From: Scleroderma bovista
Lineage: Eukaryota > Basidiomycota > Agaricomycetes > Boletales > Sclerodermataceae
Direction: 5' to 3'
Length of the DNA stretch: 64,000 nt
NCBI GenBank assembly: GCA_037178675.1
Contig: JAYMGJ010000407.1
Coordinates: 1-64,000, forward strand
In this document: positions 1 through 12,832 of the stretch, piece by piece
Layout of the letters: each line of letters begins with the position of its first letter
How positions within the stretch are numbered: position 1 is the stretch's first letter
Program-made: the position numbers and the translations under genes
The notes under the pieces: model-generated
What the model saw: the letters and a program-made list of their open reading frames with translations, nothing else
Database searches by the model: none
Told to the model about the DNA's origin: nothing

Positions 1-436
1 CCTATCTAATTTCCGACCCTCTGCACGTAACTTGGCGTGCCATACACGTACTTTCTCTTCGGGCGATGGCCCGTACAAGAAACGATTTATGGACTGCATG
101 AGGGTTGGAAGAAGCAAGACATGAGGGATCCAAATACGGAACACTGCGCAAAGATCGCCTTATTTAGTTATGCCCCTAGTTTCGAACATTCAAGCAAGGA
201 AAACATATGATCATGAGCACAGCGGTATGACGAGCAATATACATGCAGAAAGTACAGACCATTCCAATGGTGTGAGAGAACAAATGAAAAAAAAAAAAAG
301 ATGTGTCATAGTAGGTCAATGTATGCCCACACATACTGGGGAACAAGGTTACAAAGAGACTCCACAACATGACAGTATTTACAACAATAAATGGACATCC
401 AAAGTAAAAGAAAGGCATTTTCAAGTGCCGAGAAAT
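1..436. other. intergenic, downstream of the Zn2Cys6 gene
   Basis: No convincing gene. An open frame from 170 to 664 on the + strand runs into the 3' end of the Zn2Cys6 factor on the other strand and looks like no protein family. There is an A-rich run near 287-298. The stretch probably holds the 3' untranslated region of the minus-strand gene and flanking spacer. Confidence 0.6.
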
Positions 437-3407
437 CTACATAGGTCCAGCCTTGATCTGACTGACAAGTGTATCCCAATAGCTCCAGTCGGACCCATTG
501 ATACATGGGATCAGACTGGGGTCGATGGCTGGCGGGACACTCGCCCCAACACCAATCCAGCCAGTGAAGTCTGTACCGCCTGGACTACCCCAGGACAGAG
601 CAGGCATGCCCGTCGATCCATCTACAGCGCCGTCATTGAAAGTGCTGCACCAGTGATCCAGTAGCGACTGCGCCGTAGACTCGTCCTCTCCGCTTGGGCT
701 ACCGGAGCCTGCAGGCGAACCGAGTGCTACATCAGTGACACCGCTATGTTGCAAGCGCTGTATCGCAGGAGACTGAGCAAAAGGTGAGTTCGGATAAGGG
801 ATGGACGACGATAGCTGTGGAGACGCAGCTGTCCCAGTTGTCACCGACAGGGGTGAGGGGAATGCTGGTTGCACCAAAGAGGTCCGCGCGTTCGACAGCA
901 CCATGTTAGATGCCAATTGTAGGTCAAGTGTGGGTGGCGAATCCGCATCTGCGGTTTCCGGGGTAGTCTCCGCAAGTTGCAGGGCTCGGGTCTTGAGGAA
1001 CTCGATGATTTTCAACTCCCTGCGAGTAGTCTCGTCCATCTCCCGAAGTCCCTCGTGATCTTTCAAGAAGACGTCCAAGATGTTGTGCATTGTATCCGCA
1101 TGTTTTCCATGTGGGTATAATACCAGGTAAATGCCACTTATCATGGGCGTCTGGAACTCTCTGTAGGCATTGTGCAGCGATTCGCGAGTCTCTGTCGAGA
1201 CTGATTCGCGGAAAGCCCTACGGACTTGAAAATCCTTTATGGCAGATTCGAAGCACGCCTTGCGCGAGCGTAGGTAGCGATCACAGCTTAACCTACGGAG
1301 CAGGTATGGGCGGTGTAAGCAGATCCGTACAAAGAGGGTCTCCGTAATTAACAAAAAGCGGTGAACAGGGATAAATTTCTTGGTTTCGTCGAGGGAGGTG
1401 TCCGGTTCAAGAGCGAAATGAGGCGGAAGATTATGGATGAATTTCGTAAGTTCATCATCGAGGGCAAGAACATCAGTATAGTGGCTAGGAGTCCGGACTT
1501 TCTGAAAGTGATGGACCATCCGACCAATTATAGAAGCAAGCTGATGACGGAGTACGACAAAGGTCATTTGTGTAGGCGTACTCAAAGGAGGCGGGCTGTC
1601 GATGGCAGCCGGAACAAAGTCCTCGTCAATGTTGAGCGGTGGTAAGGTGCATGTGTAATCATCTTGAATGGCATGCGGCCTTCCTAGCACAAGCGCATAG
1701 GAACGGTCAGCATGATAAAGATAGGACCTGGTGTATCGTGGGCATTAGCTCCAATATTATGTGCGGATGCAATATTACATACCAGATGCGCCGCCGATTT
1801 TCCACTTGGGCAGGATCCAAACCCTAGATGTATTTGTTTGAGAAAAGCGTAACATAGTAGAAGTAAAACGAACCGATGGTGCTGCATCACGATGCAAACC
1901 GAGCGCTTGTGCGGTTCTCACAGCAGCACCGAGCTGGCTCCAGCATTCCGTAATGCGGCGATCAAAAGTCAAAAAGCGAGCGCTCTGCAAAATGATTATC
2001 AGGAAATGGACTTATCAGCTGAAATGCTCACCAACAGTCGTGTCAATACAATGTCCAGGGAATCAGGTTGGATTGCAGCAGCAATCAACAGGGAACGTCG
2101 CGCTACGCAATTGTAAGAATAAGTAAAAGAAAATGATAATAAAACATACACGACCAATAGTATCGCAGCGAAGTCGTCCTCCTGCTTCGAACGTCTCCAG
2201 CCAAATGTTCCGGAGCAAGCCTCACAGATATGGCAAGCACAACAAACAGCAGAGGAAGGAAGCGTGCATCATTGGTATTCGCACCAACCCCATTCGCACA
2301 AAGTGAGGCATATGCTGCTCGGAAATCTTTCTCGCATACAGGATACCTTGTCCAATTTCTATGGCGAAAGCGGGCATTGAACAGATACATGGCGTTCGTG
2401 CAGAAACTCGCTTACATGGCGGTAAAATAATGGTCGATCAATGCATCAGAAAATCGTTGAGGAGGAAGCTCCTGTAGAAGTTCTGATATTTTATGTGGCG
2501 AAACACCACATTCTTGTACCAAACTCTTGAGATTGTCAGCTGCAGAGGGTTCTGAGTCTTGTCGCACAGATTCTATAATAGATGGCGTAGCTAGAGCGGG
2601 CTTGTGATCCACCCCGTTGACTCCAACCTGTACTGAAGAAACAGCACCATAGTGCGAAGCAGAATTTTTGGCGTCCCACTGGTCTTGACGAGAACAGCCA
2701 ACCACCACATTTGCAAGCTAATGAACCGTTTGTCAGATCAGCAATGATACAAAGGTCATCAAATTATTCACTTGCTCCAAAACGGAGGCAGGTGCAACAC
2801 TCCCTGAGGCGCTGTTGCCAAACCACTTTCCACTCTGGAAAGAACCTCCGCTGGGGTCCTGTTCATCAATGATCGAACGACTGTCTTCATCCGGTAATTC
2901 CGAGCTGGATCGATGCTGTCTGTCAGTTGTGAATGTGTTTGCGTTGACGTATTGGGGTAAAGCAAGCTCGATAATCCTTTCAAGTCTGGCCAAGCGTACA
3001 CTGATATCCTGGTCTGTTTTTCCTGGGGTGTATGCCTTACATAGTTCAGGAACTTTGCGTGCGATACACTAGAGAACGGAGGACATGAAAGTATGCATCT
3101 AATTGGATAGCATGGACTCACGTGGGAACATGGAATCTGACGGTCACACTTTGCACATGAAATACATCACCTCTTCTAGTGATCGAAAACCTAGAATTCG
3201 TACCTTCTGCTTTCGCCGATGACATTCACCGCAGGAGAAGCTGAGCAACGACGTCAGCAAAAGGCAAATCGAAAGCGAATACACGGTTTACCTCACTCTA
3301 GTCCTGGGCTTCTTGGTGTGCGGACTGTCGGCTTCCCCGTCTTCGATCTTTCGTTTTTTCAAGCCACCATGGTCAACGAGAGGGCTCGAGTGGTTACCTT
3401 TAACCAT
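437..3407 (-). CDS. Zn(II)2Cys6 fungal-specific transcription factor
   Basis: Binuclear zinc-cluster activator or repressor, expected to be nuclear. The start at 3407 opens a short basic leader with an NLS-like KKRKIE. The zinc cluster is assembled from very short exons: exon 1 at 3292-3407, exon 2 at 3204-3240 (CGECHRRKQK), exon 3 at 3122-3148 (CDRQIPCSH), and an exon starting at 3068 (CIARK), giving six cysteines with the family spacing. A linker helix follows (RLARLERIIELAL). The middle exons (about 1775-2390) carry the Fungal_trans regulatory domain, visible as CWSQLGAAVRTAQALGLHRD. The last large exon (437-1690) holds the rest of that domain and a Ser/Pro-rich tail likely to include activation sequences. 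Target genes cannot be told from sequence. It is divergent from MED17 across about 220 bp. The family is clear; the internal splice sites are partly inferred. Confidence 0.9.
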
Positions 3408-3628
3408 TTTGCAAGCCTAGTTGGTGGATCGTTGTCAAGATGTAACTTGATCTTGGGCGTGTGAACTCCTCAGGACGACAATCTGGTCACGTGCCAAATA
3501 GGCTCAGGATCGCGTCTACGTTGGTCATCTGGTTTCCCAAGGTTGTCCAGGGACGAGCAGGCCTGGGCATCGAGACCCAGGTAATCGCACTAGTGGACGC
3601 TGGCAAGTTGCAACTACAGGCTCTAGAG

Positions 3629-5871
3629 ATGGCGGAACCAGCATGGAAGCAGACCAAGTTGTCGTTAGAAAGGCCCTATAGAGACGATCATGGTGAACGT
3701 ATACCTGTTTTGCTTGACATCACTCCCGAGGGCGAACAGGTGTTTGAATCGTATGCGGTCATGCACAGTTTCGCCACTTTCTTGCTGACTGGTTTCAGCC
3801 CAGAAAATCTGACCAGGTTGCTTGGGGAGAATCTCAGACGGATATTCATTGAGAGAGGGCACGACTTCTTCGAACGACAAGATAATTTACGATCAGGGGG
3901 TGAATTACTCGTCGCTCAACCGTTGGAGACCGCAGAGCATTTGGACGAAGATGAAGAGGCCGCGGTAGGGAACACGACGAGAGCAAGTTTAACACCTGAA
4001 GAGCTGTTCAATATGCGGAAGGAATGCATCCCTCAGCTTTTGTAGGTAAGAATGCGCCCTTTCACGCCATAATACTCATATGGTATTCAAGCATTGCACT
4101 TGGTGAGATGACCCAGGCTCGGGATCTCCTTTCCTTGCTGTTGTCCTCGACACCTTCCGAACAAATTCCCACCGCACCCTCTTTACCTCCTGAGGCCCTC
4201 ACTGCTACTGTCGTGACCAAGCCACCTGCCATATCCTCTGTCGAGATTTTCAATGCCCAGCTTACTATCGGGGGGAAAGACGAAGCATTGAGGAAAGCCG
4301 CGAATGTTTTCAAGCAAGCTGCAACCAGATTGGAAAAGAGTCGTGAAAAGAGCGAAAACTACTGGGCGGACGCTCTAAAGATCAGAAGGGCAAATTGGGG
4401 CCTGATCCCAGCTCCGTTACCATTTGGTGCCGCCGCCGGAAAAGGTGCCGATAAAACGTCGAAAGACTTCTTAATCTCTTTTGGCCTAGAAGAATGTAAG
4501 CACCTTCCCATCCAGGGTCATCGCTATTGACTACGGTTGTTCAAGCTACTGTTCAATTTCGAAGAAGGGCAGTAGGCCACATGGCCACATACGAATCCGA
4601 ATCGAACTTTCTCCAGTTTCCCCATCGCCGACGGAATCGGCTACGCATTTCATTGACAGTCGCAGATCACGCAGGAGTAACCTGTACGTCCTATAACACG
4701 GACAATTCTTTCGGCTCAACGTCCTTGGTCGAGTCGCTTAATGCTGCCCAAAAGGAAGTTGTAGACGAAGAAGTGTTCTCCGTGCTGATTAAGGAGGCCA
4801 GTACCTTCCCTACGGCTTCTACTCGAGTTTCGGAGCGCTTGATCGTCATTGACGTAGCAGAAGGGATTGACATCCAATTTGAAATGGTAAACTCGTTGCC
4901 GTTAGTTTGTCACTGGCACATTTGCTGAACACGCAAGACACAGGTTGATGACAGCGGAACGGATAATTTGTCGAGATCCCATCTTCCTGAGGTTCTGGCT
5001 CAAACGTGTGATCTCATTTATCATACACTTCATGCTCTGCTTCTGTGTATGCATGCTACGCAAAAGTCGCAACGACTCCTACCGGCGGGATCGACCCGAT
5101 CTCAGTCCTCAAATACTTCGGCGGGTCGATCTGTGCTACTCCAGCCTATTATTGATTTACTCCAATATCAACAGTTCTGCGTGAGAATCAAGGCAGAACT
5201 CGACAAAGTGGTCGCAGCGTTTCATCACGCTGGTGTCCCCTGCACATTACGTTTCGATGCAGTTGGGGAAACTGGACAACACCTGCAGCAGCGGTTGGCT
5301 ATCGGGGACCCATCTTTGAGAGTTGGCGGAGAAGCCCTTCTGAGAATTGATGATAGGTAAGCAGACGGTGAACATATTTTGCAATAAAGACTGAAATTGT
5401 GTATCTACTTGAGGCAAACATTACGCCTGACATTTGCCTCACCTTCGTCGCTCACTGCCCACCTTCCCCTAGCGACACTACCGATCGCCTCGGTCCCTCA
5501 ACTATGTCAGCTTCTTGCGGATGAAGGTGAAAAGTGTTTGCTTACCAAACTGTGTGAAGTGGGTGGCCAGCGATGTGATCGTATCGCTGCAACGTGGTTT
5601 GTTGATACAGTCAGCGGGAAGGCAGTGGGCAGATGGGAGGGGTATATTGTGTAAGTGCGATCTCTACGTGCAAGTTGTGCATACTCTAATTTGCCGCAGA
5701 AATTTTTGCGTCTTTTTTGGCGAAGACTTTGCAATACATGCGTCTGCGTATCAACTTGACAGGGGATTTCCAGACAAACTCTCTCTCTTTGACACTTTTT
5801 CGCCCCAGAAGAGCACATCACTCATGTCTTGGCAACAAGATGTCTTAGAACAGATTTTGTCAGAACACTAG
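3629..5871 (+). CDS. MED17: Mediator complex subunit 17 (Srb4)
   Basis: Head-module scaffold subunit of Mediator, linking activators to RNA polymerase II. The ATG at 3629 gives an N-terminus beginning MAEPAWKQTKLSLERPYRD, typical of fungal Med17; an in-frame extension upstream to 3461 looks like leader sequence. The second exon contains the strongly conserved block YWADALKIRRANWGLIPAP followed by GKGADKTSKDFLISFGLEE. At least six exons are joined by short introns; the first donor is best placed at 4041 (GTAGGT), giving PQLLFIALGEM across the junction. The C-terminal exon ends near 5871 with FGEDFAIHASAYQLDR and SWQQDVLEQI, matching the family's conserved tail. It is convergent with RPL5 (118 bp gap). 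Exon limits after 4900 are approximate. Confidence 0.9.
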
Positions 5872-5989
5872 TAGTCATGATATGAACTCATAGTTTTGCG
5901 CATGGTATTACATGGAACCATATGAACACCACGTGGTTTTTGGAGATAGCATATGAGTTACTCGACAGCATATGAGTGAATCGAGGGAT

Positions 5990-7102
5990 CTAATCCTCGT
6001 CTCCCTCGTTGCCAGTCTGGAAAGCGTCGATCTTGGCCTGGATCGCGGCCTTGCGCTCCGCCAGCGTCCGTTTTGGCTGTTTGTACTTGAGGGTCTCTGC
6101 TTTCCAGTCTGTGGTCTTCTCAGTAGGCTGGAATGAAGGGTCTTCCCGGATAGCAGCATAGGCATTAGTGTAAATCTCTTCTATGTCGTCCGAGCCAATG
6201 CCATCTGCAAGGTAAGATGAAAACTGCTTCTTGAATCTGACAAAGCAAACCATGAGACCACGGGTCATATATTGACAGTTTTTTTTTTCCACTCACCGTT
6301 CATCGTCTTCTTCTTCCAGGGACTCCATATACTCAGCAACGTGACCACCATAAATGTACTTCTTTAACACCTCGGCGTCAAGCTCCTTGCTCTCTGGGTC
6401 ATAACCAGGGAAGCGCTTTTCGGAGTGAGGAATAAAGATCCCGCCATCACTGGCACCCTTCATGGCACCAAACACACGATGACCAGTTGTCGTGCGTTTC
6501 AAACCAACGTCAAGATAGCATTTGAATGGCCGTGGGGCATCTTCATCGTCCAGAGCTTCGGTGAGCTTTAAAGTGCCATCCGGTTCCGCAACACCGTCGT
6601 ATTTATCTGCCAGTCCGAGTTTGGTCAAAGCACGGCGAGCACACAGTAAACCGGTAGCATACGCTAATAAAAATAAGACAAGAGATTATGGAAATAAATC
6701 AAGTGCCTACCTGCCGTCCAGTTGGTGAGACCGTGGCTGATACCATATCTCGGCAGTTCTCTTGAGCGTGCAGCGGTCAAGATGAAATCGCCTTGCAACC
6801 GTGCGTACACAATTTGTACGATGACTTCTTTGTTCGTGAAACGGACCACCAGTCGGTATTTTGGCGCGTTGCTTCAGAAACCATCAGCTCAGGCTATCTT
6901 CACAATACCCGAATACATACTACTTGTTCTTTGCCTGGGTGACCAATCGTTTGCGGGCGTAATCTATGGAAGTGTCAACCCACATAATGAAGCATGAAAC
7001 AATACAACTCTGACAGTCGGTTTTGCCCTCACGACGGCGACGATATTTGACTTGGAAACGCGAGAAATAGGCGTCAGACTTGACTTTCTTGACGAATGGC
7101 AT
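5990..7102 (-). CDS. RPL5: 60S ribosomal protein L5 (uL18)
   Basis: Large-subunit ribosomal protein that binds 5S rRNA and, with RPL11, forms the 5S RNP docked on the central protuberance. The start at 7102 gives [20 protein letters not shown], the standard eukaryotic L5 N-terminus. Further exons encode [15 protein letters not shown], then [20 protein letters not shown], and a long exon beginning [20 protein letters not shown]. The last exon ends in an acidic tail (GNEGDED). The conserved [20 protein letters not shown] is intact. Five or more exons are separated by short introns, as is common for fungal ribosomal protein genes. It shares a 297-bp divergent upstream region with the RRM gene. 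Identity is essentially certain. Confidence 0.97.
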
Positions 7103-7399
7103 CTGGAAGGCTTGGGTCAGCGGTCAGGAGCTTCATCAAAAGTTGATATCCAGCATCCATCCTCTCCGATGAAAATGAAACAAAAGAATGTGTCCCATTC
7201 CATCGAAAACAATCGTGCAGGTAAACGGCAAGGATCGTGTGTGCTCACCTTGAATGATTTGAAGGACGGTGGCGACAACGGGCTCGCTCACTCGTGATGA
7301 TGATTTGCGTTGGCCTGTTGTTTACAACTATTGATTTCAGGACGGTTTATTTTTGCGAATAATTACGCATATTATATTACACCTTGCCAGTCGACCACC
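7103..7399. promoter_or_regulatory. divergent intergenic region RPL5 / RRM gene
   Basis: This 297-bp gap between two outward-facing start codons must hold both promoters and both 5' untranslated regions. I could not pick out a specific ribosomal-protein promoter motif with confidence. An in-frame extension of the RRM gene to 7310 exists, but the ATG at 7400 sits in a good context (CCACCATGG). Confidence 0.5.
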
Positions 7400-8190
7400 A
7401 TGGATCCCTCGCAGTACCAGCAGTTTAACCAACAACAGGGTTACGACGTGAATCCTTATCATCAACCTTACCAGGGTCCTATATACTCTGTTCCTGGGTC
7501 GTCGTCCTCGCATAACGCGCCAGTTCCTGCTAATGCATATGAATATGATGTCGGCATCGTTGCACAACAAAGTGTATATGTTCCAGGAGCAATGATCGAT
7601 AAACGCGGAGGTGCAGGCGGAAAACTAGCTAAAGGTGGAAAGAGGACGACTGTATTGCGCAAGGGGGGTGGCAAGGTCTGGGAGGACCAAACGCTGCTTG
7701 AATGGAATCCATGTGAGTACTTCTGAAGGCTTCTCCACTGTGCAAGAGAACTGAGTTCATTTAGCTTGGTTTCGCTTGTTTGTTGGTGATTTGAGCAATG
7801 ATGTCTCTGACGATGTTCTTGCGAATGCTTTCAATAAGTACACCTCGTTCCAGAAAGCGCGGGTGATCCGGGATAGGTTGAGCGGCAAGGTATTGCTTCG
7901 ATCCTTACTCCGTTGACGGCTTCTGACACTTATATCAGGCAAGATATGGCTTCGTTGCCTTCTCAGACCCCGAGGACTTCCTGAAAGCCTGGAAGGAAAT
8001 GGATGGTATGGCACGCTATGCTCTGCCCCTCCTCTGATACCCACCGCCTTGTCTAGGTAAATATGTAGGTAACCGCCCTGTGAAACTGAAAAAGGCAGAT
8101 GATACCGCTATCAGACCCGTGGAGATAGGTCACAGAAAAGCGAAGCAACTTGAGAAGGAGTTGAAGAAGAACAGACGCAAACCGTACTAG
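7400..8190 (+). CDS. RRM RNA-binding protein, RBM42-like
   Basis: Single-RRM protein related to RBM42, an RNA-binding protein that associates with spliceosomal complexes. The start at 7400 (CCACCATGG) opens a Gln/Tyr/Pro-rich disordered N-terminus (MDPSQYQQFNQQQGYDVNPY). A Gly/Lys-rich basic patch follows, and then a segment reading KVWEDQTLLEWNP that in this family directly precedes the RRM. The RRM is encoded over three exons with RNP2 LFVGDLSNDV and RNP1 ARYGFVAF. The protein ends with the basic tail KQLEKELKKNRRKPY and a stop at 8188-8190. RBM42 assignment rests on the RRM's C-terminal position and the NRPVKLKK and RKAKQLEKE motifs. Fairly sure. Confidence 0.85.
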
Positions 8191-8486
8191 AATGTGAGTT
8201 GATGCCAAGTGTGTTGGTAGGTGACTTGGATGTTCCAGTACGTTAGCATCGTATCAAAAAATCAGAAATGTAATACCCGAAGAGCTACATACTTTATGCA
8301 CTTGTTGTCCACCTCAGAAGTCTGACGAGATCAAGTTGTGAGGTCACGTGGCTAACTCCTGTGTCACAAACCCCCGAAACAAGTTCAAGCTTAGGTCTCA
8401 ACCAAAGACTCTTTGCACTCAAAAGAAAGTAGTATCGTCAAGTAGCGGTTCCTGCTTGGCAAGTTCAGAAGTTTCCTCATAGCAGC

Positions 8487-10885
8487 ATGGACATCGACAA
8501 GCTGTTTAAGGTTATTGATCACCGTTTCCCTCCATGTATTACCACACTTTATGCTTTCAAACAGGTGCCCAAGCTCCCGTCTGGGATAAAACGCAAGCTT
8601 CCAGATACTCCTACTCCAGAAATTTTGAAAAAAATGCGTCCGGATGACGTAGAGATGAAGTCGGACGCGTCTAGTCGTACGGAACCCCCCGCATTGTCTC
8701 GATCAGCCAGAGTGGAAGACGACCCAGACGACGACCATGATAACTCTTTCGCCCCTGGAGGGGACGCAGATTACTTCGTGGAAGAAGATGAGGAGGGCCG
8801 CTTTTATGGCGGTGGTCTTACCAGTCAGCAAAAGGAAATTTTGAGCATATTCGAGAGGGCAGAAGGAGAGGGAGATCAAGACGAAGTATGTGTCTCAAGC
8901 TTGCAATTTGACAGACCTGAACAGGACTTTATAGCCCGAGGAAGTCACATTGCCTAGTGTAAGACGGTCGCTAGCCCGCTTCGAGCGAGCAGTGAACAAA
9001 AACCAGGACCAACGGTCCAAGTATCCAGAGGACCCCACGAAGTGCGCAGGCATCCCGTTTGCGTCTTCCAAACTCATAGCATTGTCTTACACAGGTTCAT
9101 TGATTCTGAAGCAGACCTCGACAGCGCTATCAAGTCCCTGTTACCACTTGCTCAGTCACCTACACTGGCATATCCGGAAGTCGTCCGTTCTGGAATGGTT
9201 TCACTAATCATCGGACTTCTAAGTCACGAGAACGTTGACATTGTGATTGACGCTGTGGAGCTCCTGAATGAATTGACAGATGAGGATGTTGGCAACGAGG
9301 GCGAAGACGACGACGCACAAGAAGATGCGCAGGGCGCGTTGAAGGTTTTAATCGAGGCATTGGTAGGCATGATTCCCTCGGAATCTATGTGTTGATAGCA
9401 ATGTTTCCAATCCCGGGCTAACAGGTGGAACATTCAGTCCTAGAATTGTTGGTAGACAACCTTTCTCGTCTAAATGAAGGGGAAGAGTCCGACAAACAAG
9501 GTGTCTTCCATATCCTAGGTATACTGACCTCTTTCTATCGAGGTATAACTGATTACCTTGAAAGGTGCCTTCGAGAATATTCTTGGATTTAACCCGGACC
9601 TTTCTGAGAAATTTGTGGCTAAGACAAAAATTATGAAATGGCTACTCGACCGTATCCAGTCAAAAATCCATGACGAAAATCGCTGCTATGCTGCAGAATT
9701 ACTTTCAATTCTGCTGCAAAATAACTCTGCGAATAGGCAACATTTGGGGAAGCTAGATGGTGTCGAGACCATTCTTAAAACTCTGTCAGTGAGTAGGTGG
9801 CCGATTATATCAATTATAATCAGATTTCACCTTTGCCCACAGCATTTTCGTAGACGCGACCCTGTCGATGCGGATGAAACAGAATTCATGGAAAATCTTT
9901 TCGACTCTCTTTGCTCGGCTTTGTCTGAGCCCGAGATAAAGTCACTATTCCTCACTAGCGAAGGGGTTGACCTGATGTTGCTAATGATGAAGTGGGCAGT
10001 ATTTCTTTCGCCTGAGCCTGTTTTCTCACCTGGTTCCTAGGGAAAAGCTGCAGTCGAAGTCGCGATCAATAAAAACGCTTGATTACGCAATGTCTGGGTC
10101 AGCGGGATCAGAAATCTGTTCAACTTTTGTTGAAGCTCTTGGGCTCAAGACACTTTTTGCGGCATTTATGGGCAAGGCGAGTTTTGATCATCTTCCCACC
10201 TGGAAATATACTCATATCGTGGCAGTCTTCCAAGAAACAAAAACATACCGCCAGTACTCAGGCAACCGAAGACGCTTCCCATATTTTAGGGATAATGTCG
10301 TCGTTGTTCACAAACCTTCCATCGGACTCATCTGACCGAATACGCCTACTCGCTAAATTTGTGGAGAACAACTATGAAAAGGTGGACAAGCTGTTGGAAA
10401 TGCGAGAACATGCGTCCAGTCGTCTAAAAGCGGTTGATTCGGAAATCGAAACAGAGAAAAAGGTGTTTATTGTCAAGCATGGAGATTGCATGATTATAGT
10501 TGGCTCATACATGTTACAGGCATTACTCGCGGAGGGCACTATAGAACCAGAAAATGAGGAGCTATGGTATCTTCGGCGGCTGGATGGTGGTTTGTTTATT
10601 TTGCAGACCCTCGATTACATTTTGGCATGGGTTGCATTGGAGGATGATGGCGTAAGACCTGTCTTCCACTACTTTTTCAATTCGCTAACCGTTGTGGCTT
10701 AGGCGCGGGCCCATCTTATAAAGATGTTTGAACGCAAGAGCTTGACGCTCAGGAATGTCAGGGAGACACTGCAAGTTTATCACAACAACATCGACCCAGA
10801 CGACCCAGACAGCCATAGCGCAAATGGACTGTCACAGAGAGAGATCCTGGAACATCTCATGACCTTCCTACAAGGGTGTTCATGA
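8487..10885 (+). CDS. CTNNBL1: beta-catenin-like protein 1 (CTNNBL1/NAP), spliceosome-associated
   Basis: Armadillo-repeat nuclear protein that associates with the Prp19/CDC5L complex of the spliceosome. The N-terminal exon has a low-complexity acidic lead with a basic segment (SGIKRKLPDTPTPEILKKM). The family core follows: GGGLTSQQKEILSIFERAE, then YPEDPTKFIDSEADLD, FDAVELLNELTDED-like repeats, AYENILGFNP-like sequence (here AFENILGFNP), and WLLDRIQSKIHDENRCYAAE. The C-terminal third has VENNYEKVDKLLEMREHA and ENEELWYLRRLDGGLFILQ. It stops at 10883-10885. About eight short introns. The gap to the convergent UTP15 gene is only 32 bp, so the two 3' UTRs must overlap. Confidence 0.95.
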
Positions 10886-10917
10886 TGTGAACCTACTAGT
10901 GCCATTGTACAACCATT

Positions 10918-12689
10918 TCATGTCTTCTGTGATGCAGATGCCAAAGCAACGCAAGAAAACACCATATCTAGTGTACCCTTCGCTTTTATTAATTCCTTCT
11001 GTAGTCGGACCTCCGCATGCACTTTCTTCCGTAAACGAAGCAAAAGAGAATCGACTAGAGGTGATTGACCGAAGACAGGTGAATAGAGCTCTGTTGGTAT
11101 ATTCTCGTTAGATGTTCTGTGTGGTTGACAAGATGATCGTACCAATCAGCAGTGATGCCACATCACAAACCAACTCCCCGAACCGAGGGTCGGTCACATG
11201 CTTGACAAGAAGACGTAAGATGGGCTCCAGCAAAACATCATCTCTACCGGAAAGGGCGCTTCTGAGGCCGTCACGATGTATAAGTTCCTGCATGAGAGAA
11301 AAGGTAGTCGTGGGCGGAACGTTCTGTGGACTTGTGCTGAGAGCGATTCATACATGGGCCTCACCAAAACGCATACCTTTCGAAGGACGGCGTCCAACGC
11401 TGCTGAGTACTTGAAGGCCTTCAAAAGGCGATCATATTCCCTTAGCCGTCGTGTTCTCTTACTCTCTATCTTGAGCTCGTTGGCATCTCCAACAGGTCTG
11501 GATGTTGTTTTTAATTTTACACGACCTTGACCAACCGATGGTAGTATTCCCCCCAAGAATGACTCATAGGTTCCGGTCTTCAATATAGTAGCATACACTG
11601 CCCCGGGTTCAGAAGCCTTCGGTGTCCGTCGACGCACGGACAAAGTGCCGTCGGACATCCCAGCAGCTATGTGTGTCTGGTCTGGCTGAAACAACATTAG
11701 TCAAAGAATAACGATGTGTGGCACACAGGCTCACCGAAATCGCCAGACACAATATTGCCGCAGGATAACGCATGGTGTGGACCACTTTATAAGTGGAAAT
11801 ATCATATACTTTTACCATTTGATCAAGAGAACCGGTCAAAAGGCGACCGGCATTTGCATCGAATGCCAGAGAGGTCACAGTTTTTTGGTGATTTGACAAT
11901 GCTTGTATACATCGACCTCCAGCGTTTATATCCCACACTCGAAGGATGGGGCCTGCGGTAGATAATGCGATCGTGCCGGATGGTAGCATTAAGACATCTT
12001 CTACCGGGGGGGCGGTGGTCGAATCTCCGCCCATTATCATCTCGCATTCCCCGCTCCTCGAGTCGTGGAGTCTCATAGTACCGTCATATGATCCCGTCAA
12101 GATAAGGTGAGGATTGGAAGAGGATACCTCCCCAGACCGAACGTAGTCCGTATGAGACATGAAAGTCACCGCTTCTGCTTGAGACGGCACATCCCAGAGC
12201 TTGACAGTGGTGTCGTCAGAGCATGAGAGCACCTGCGTAGGTGAGAGGGCAGAGAATTTGGTGACATGCACTGGCTGCTTGTGGGAATCAAATGTTCGAA
12301 GTATGGCCCGAGAATTGATGTCAAATAGCTGGACACGATGAGGGCCAGGTGAGCAACGAGAAGAACATAGCTACCTGGACAAGGCCAGTGTCGTCGCCTG
12401 CTACGACAAGCTTTCCGTCTGCACGAATGTGTCCACTCCTAGCCACGTCTTTGAATCTCGATATTGTCTTGGTGACCTTCTGAGTGCGTGGGGCATAAAT
12501 TTGCACTCGGGTTGCGGCAGTGACGGCGTATCTATGTGGTTTGGCAGGCGAAAAATGGACGGAAGTTACAGGAGCGTATTCCTTTACGAAGACCGGGTGC
12601 TTGAACTGGCGCCAATACCTGGATTCTGGCCCATGCTTCGTCGTGTGTGGACGCGCATGTCTTTGTACAGTAACTGGCTGGTAGTCCAT
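10918..12689 (-). CDS. UTP15: U3 snoRNP protein UTP15 (WD40)
   Basis: Component of the UtpA (t-UTP) subcomplex of the small-subunit processome, acting in pre-18S rRNA transcription and processing in the nucleolus. The start at 12689 gives MDYQPVTVQRHARPHTT. The N-terminal two thirds form WD40 repeats, visible as VLSCSDDTTVKLWDVPSQ, LTGSYDGTMRLHDSRSG, ILRVWDINAG and LLTGSLDQMVKVYDIST. A basic linker (LKIESKRTRRLREYDRLLKA) leads to the UTP15 C-terminal helical domain, with GLRSALSGRDDVLLEPILRL. Stop at 10918. It is divergent from TCTP across 143 bp. Identity is well supported. Confidence 0.93.
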
Positions 12690-12832
12690 ATGTATTCCAA
12701 TGTTCACGCCGATCGTCGAGGGGAGGGTAAATTTACGAGTCACGTGGAGCGTGAACCGCATCGATAAGAATTCGATCAAACTCATCTCTCCTCTTCCCAA
12801 AACCTCAAACATTCACCAGACCACAGACAGCC

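Noticed and set aside
170..664. 164-codon + strand open frame at the window start
   Set aside because: Overlaps the 3' end of the zinc-cluster gene and is not protein-like.
5945..5985. Direct repeat AGCATATGAGT twice in the MED17-RPL5 gap
   Set aside because: Too short and confined to a 3' UTR overlap; no sign of a mobile element or regulatory array.
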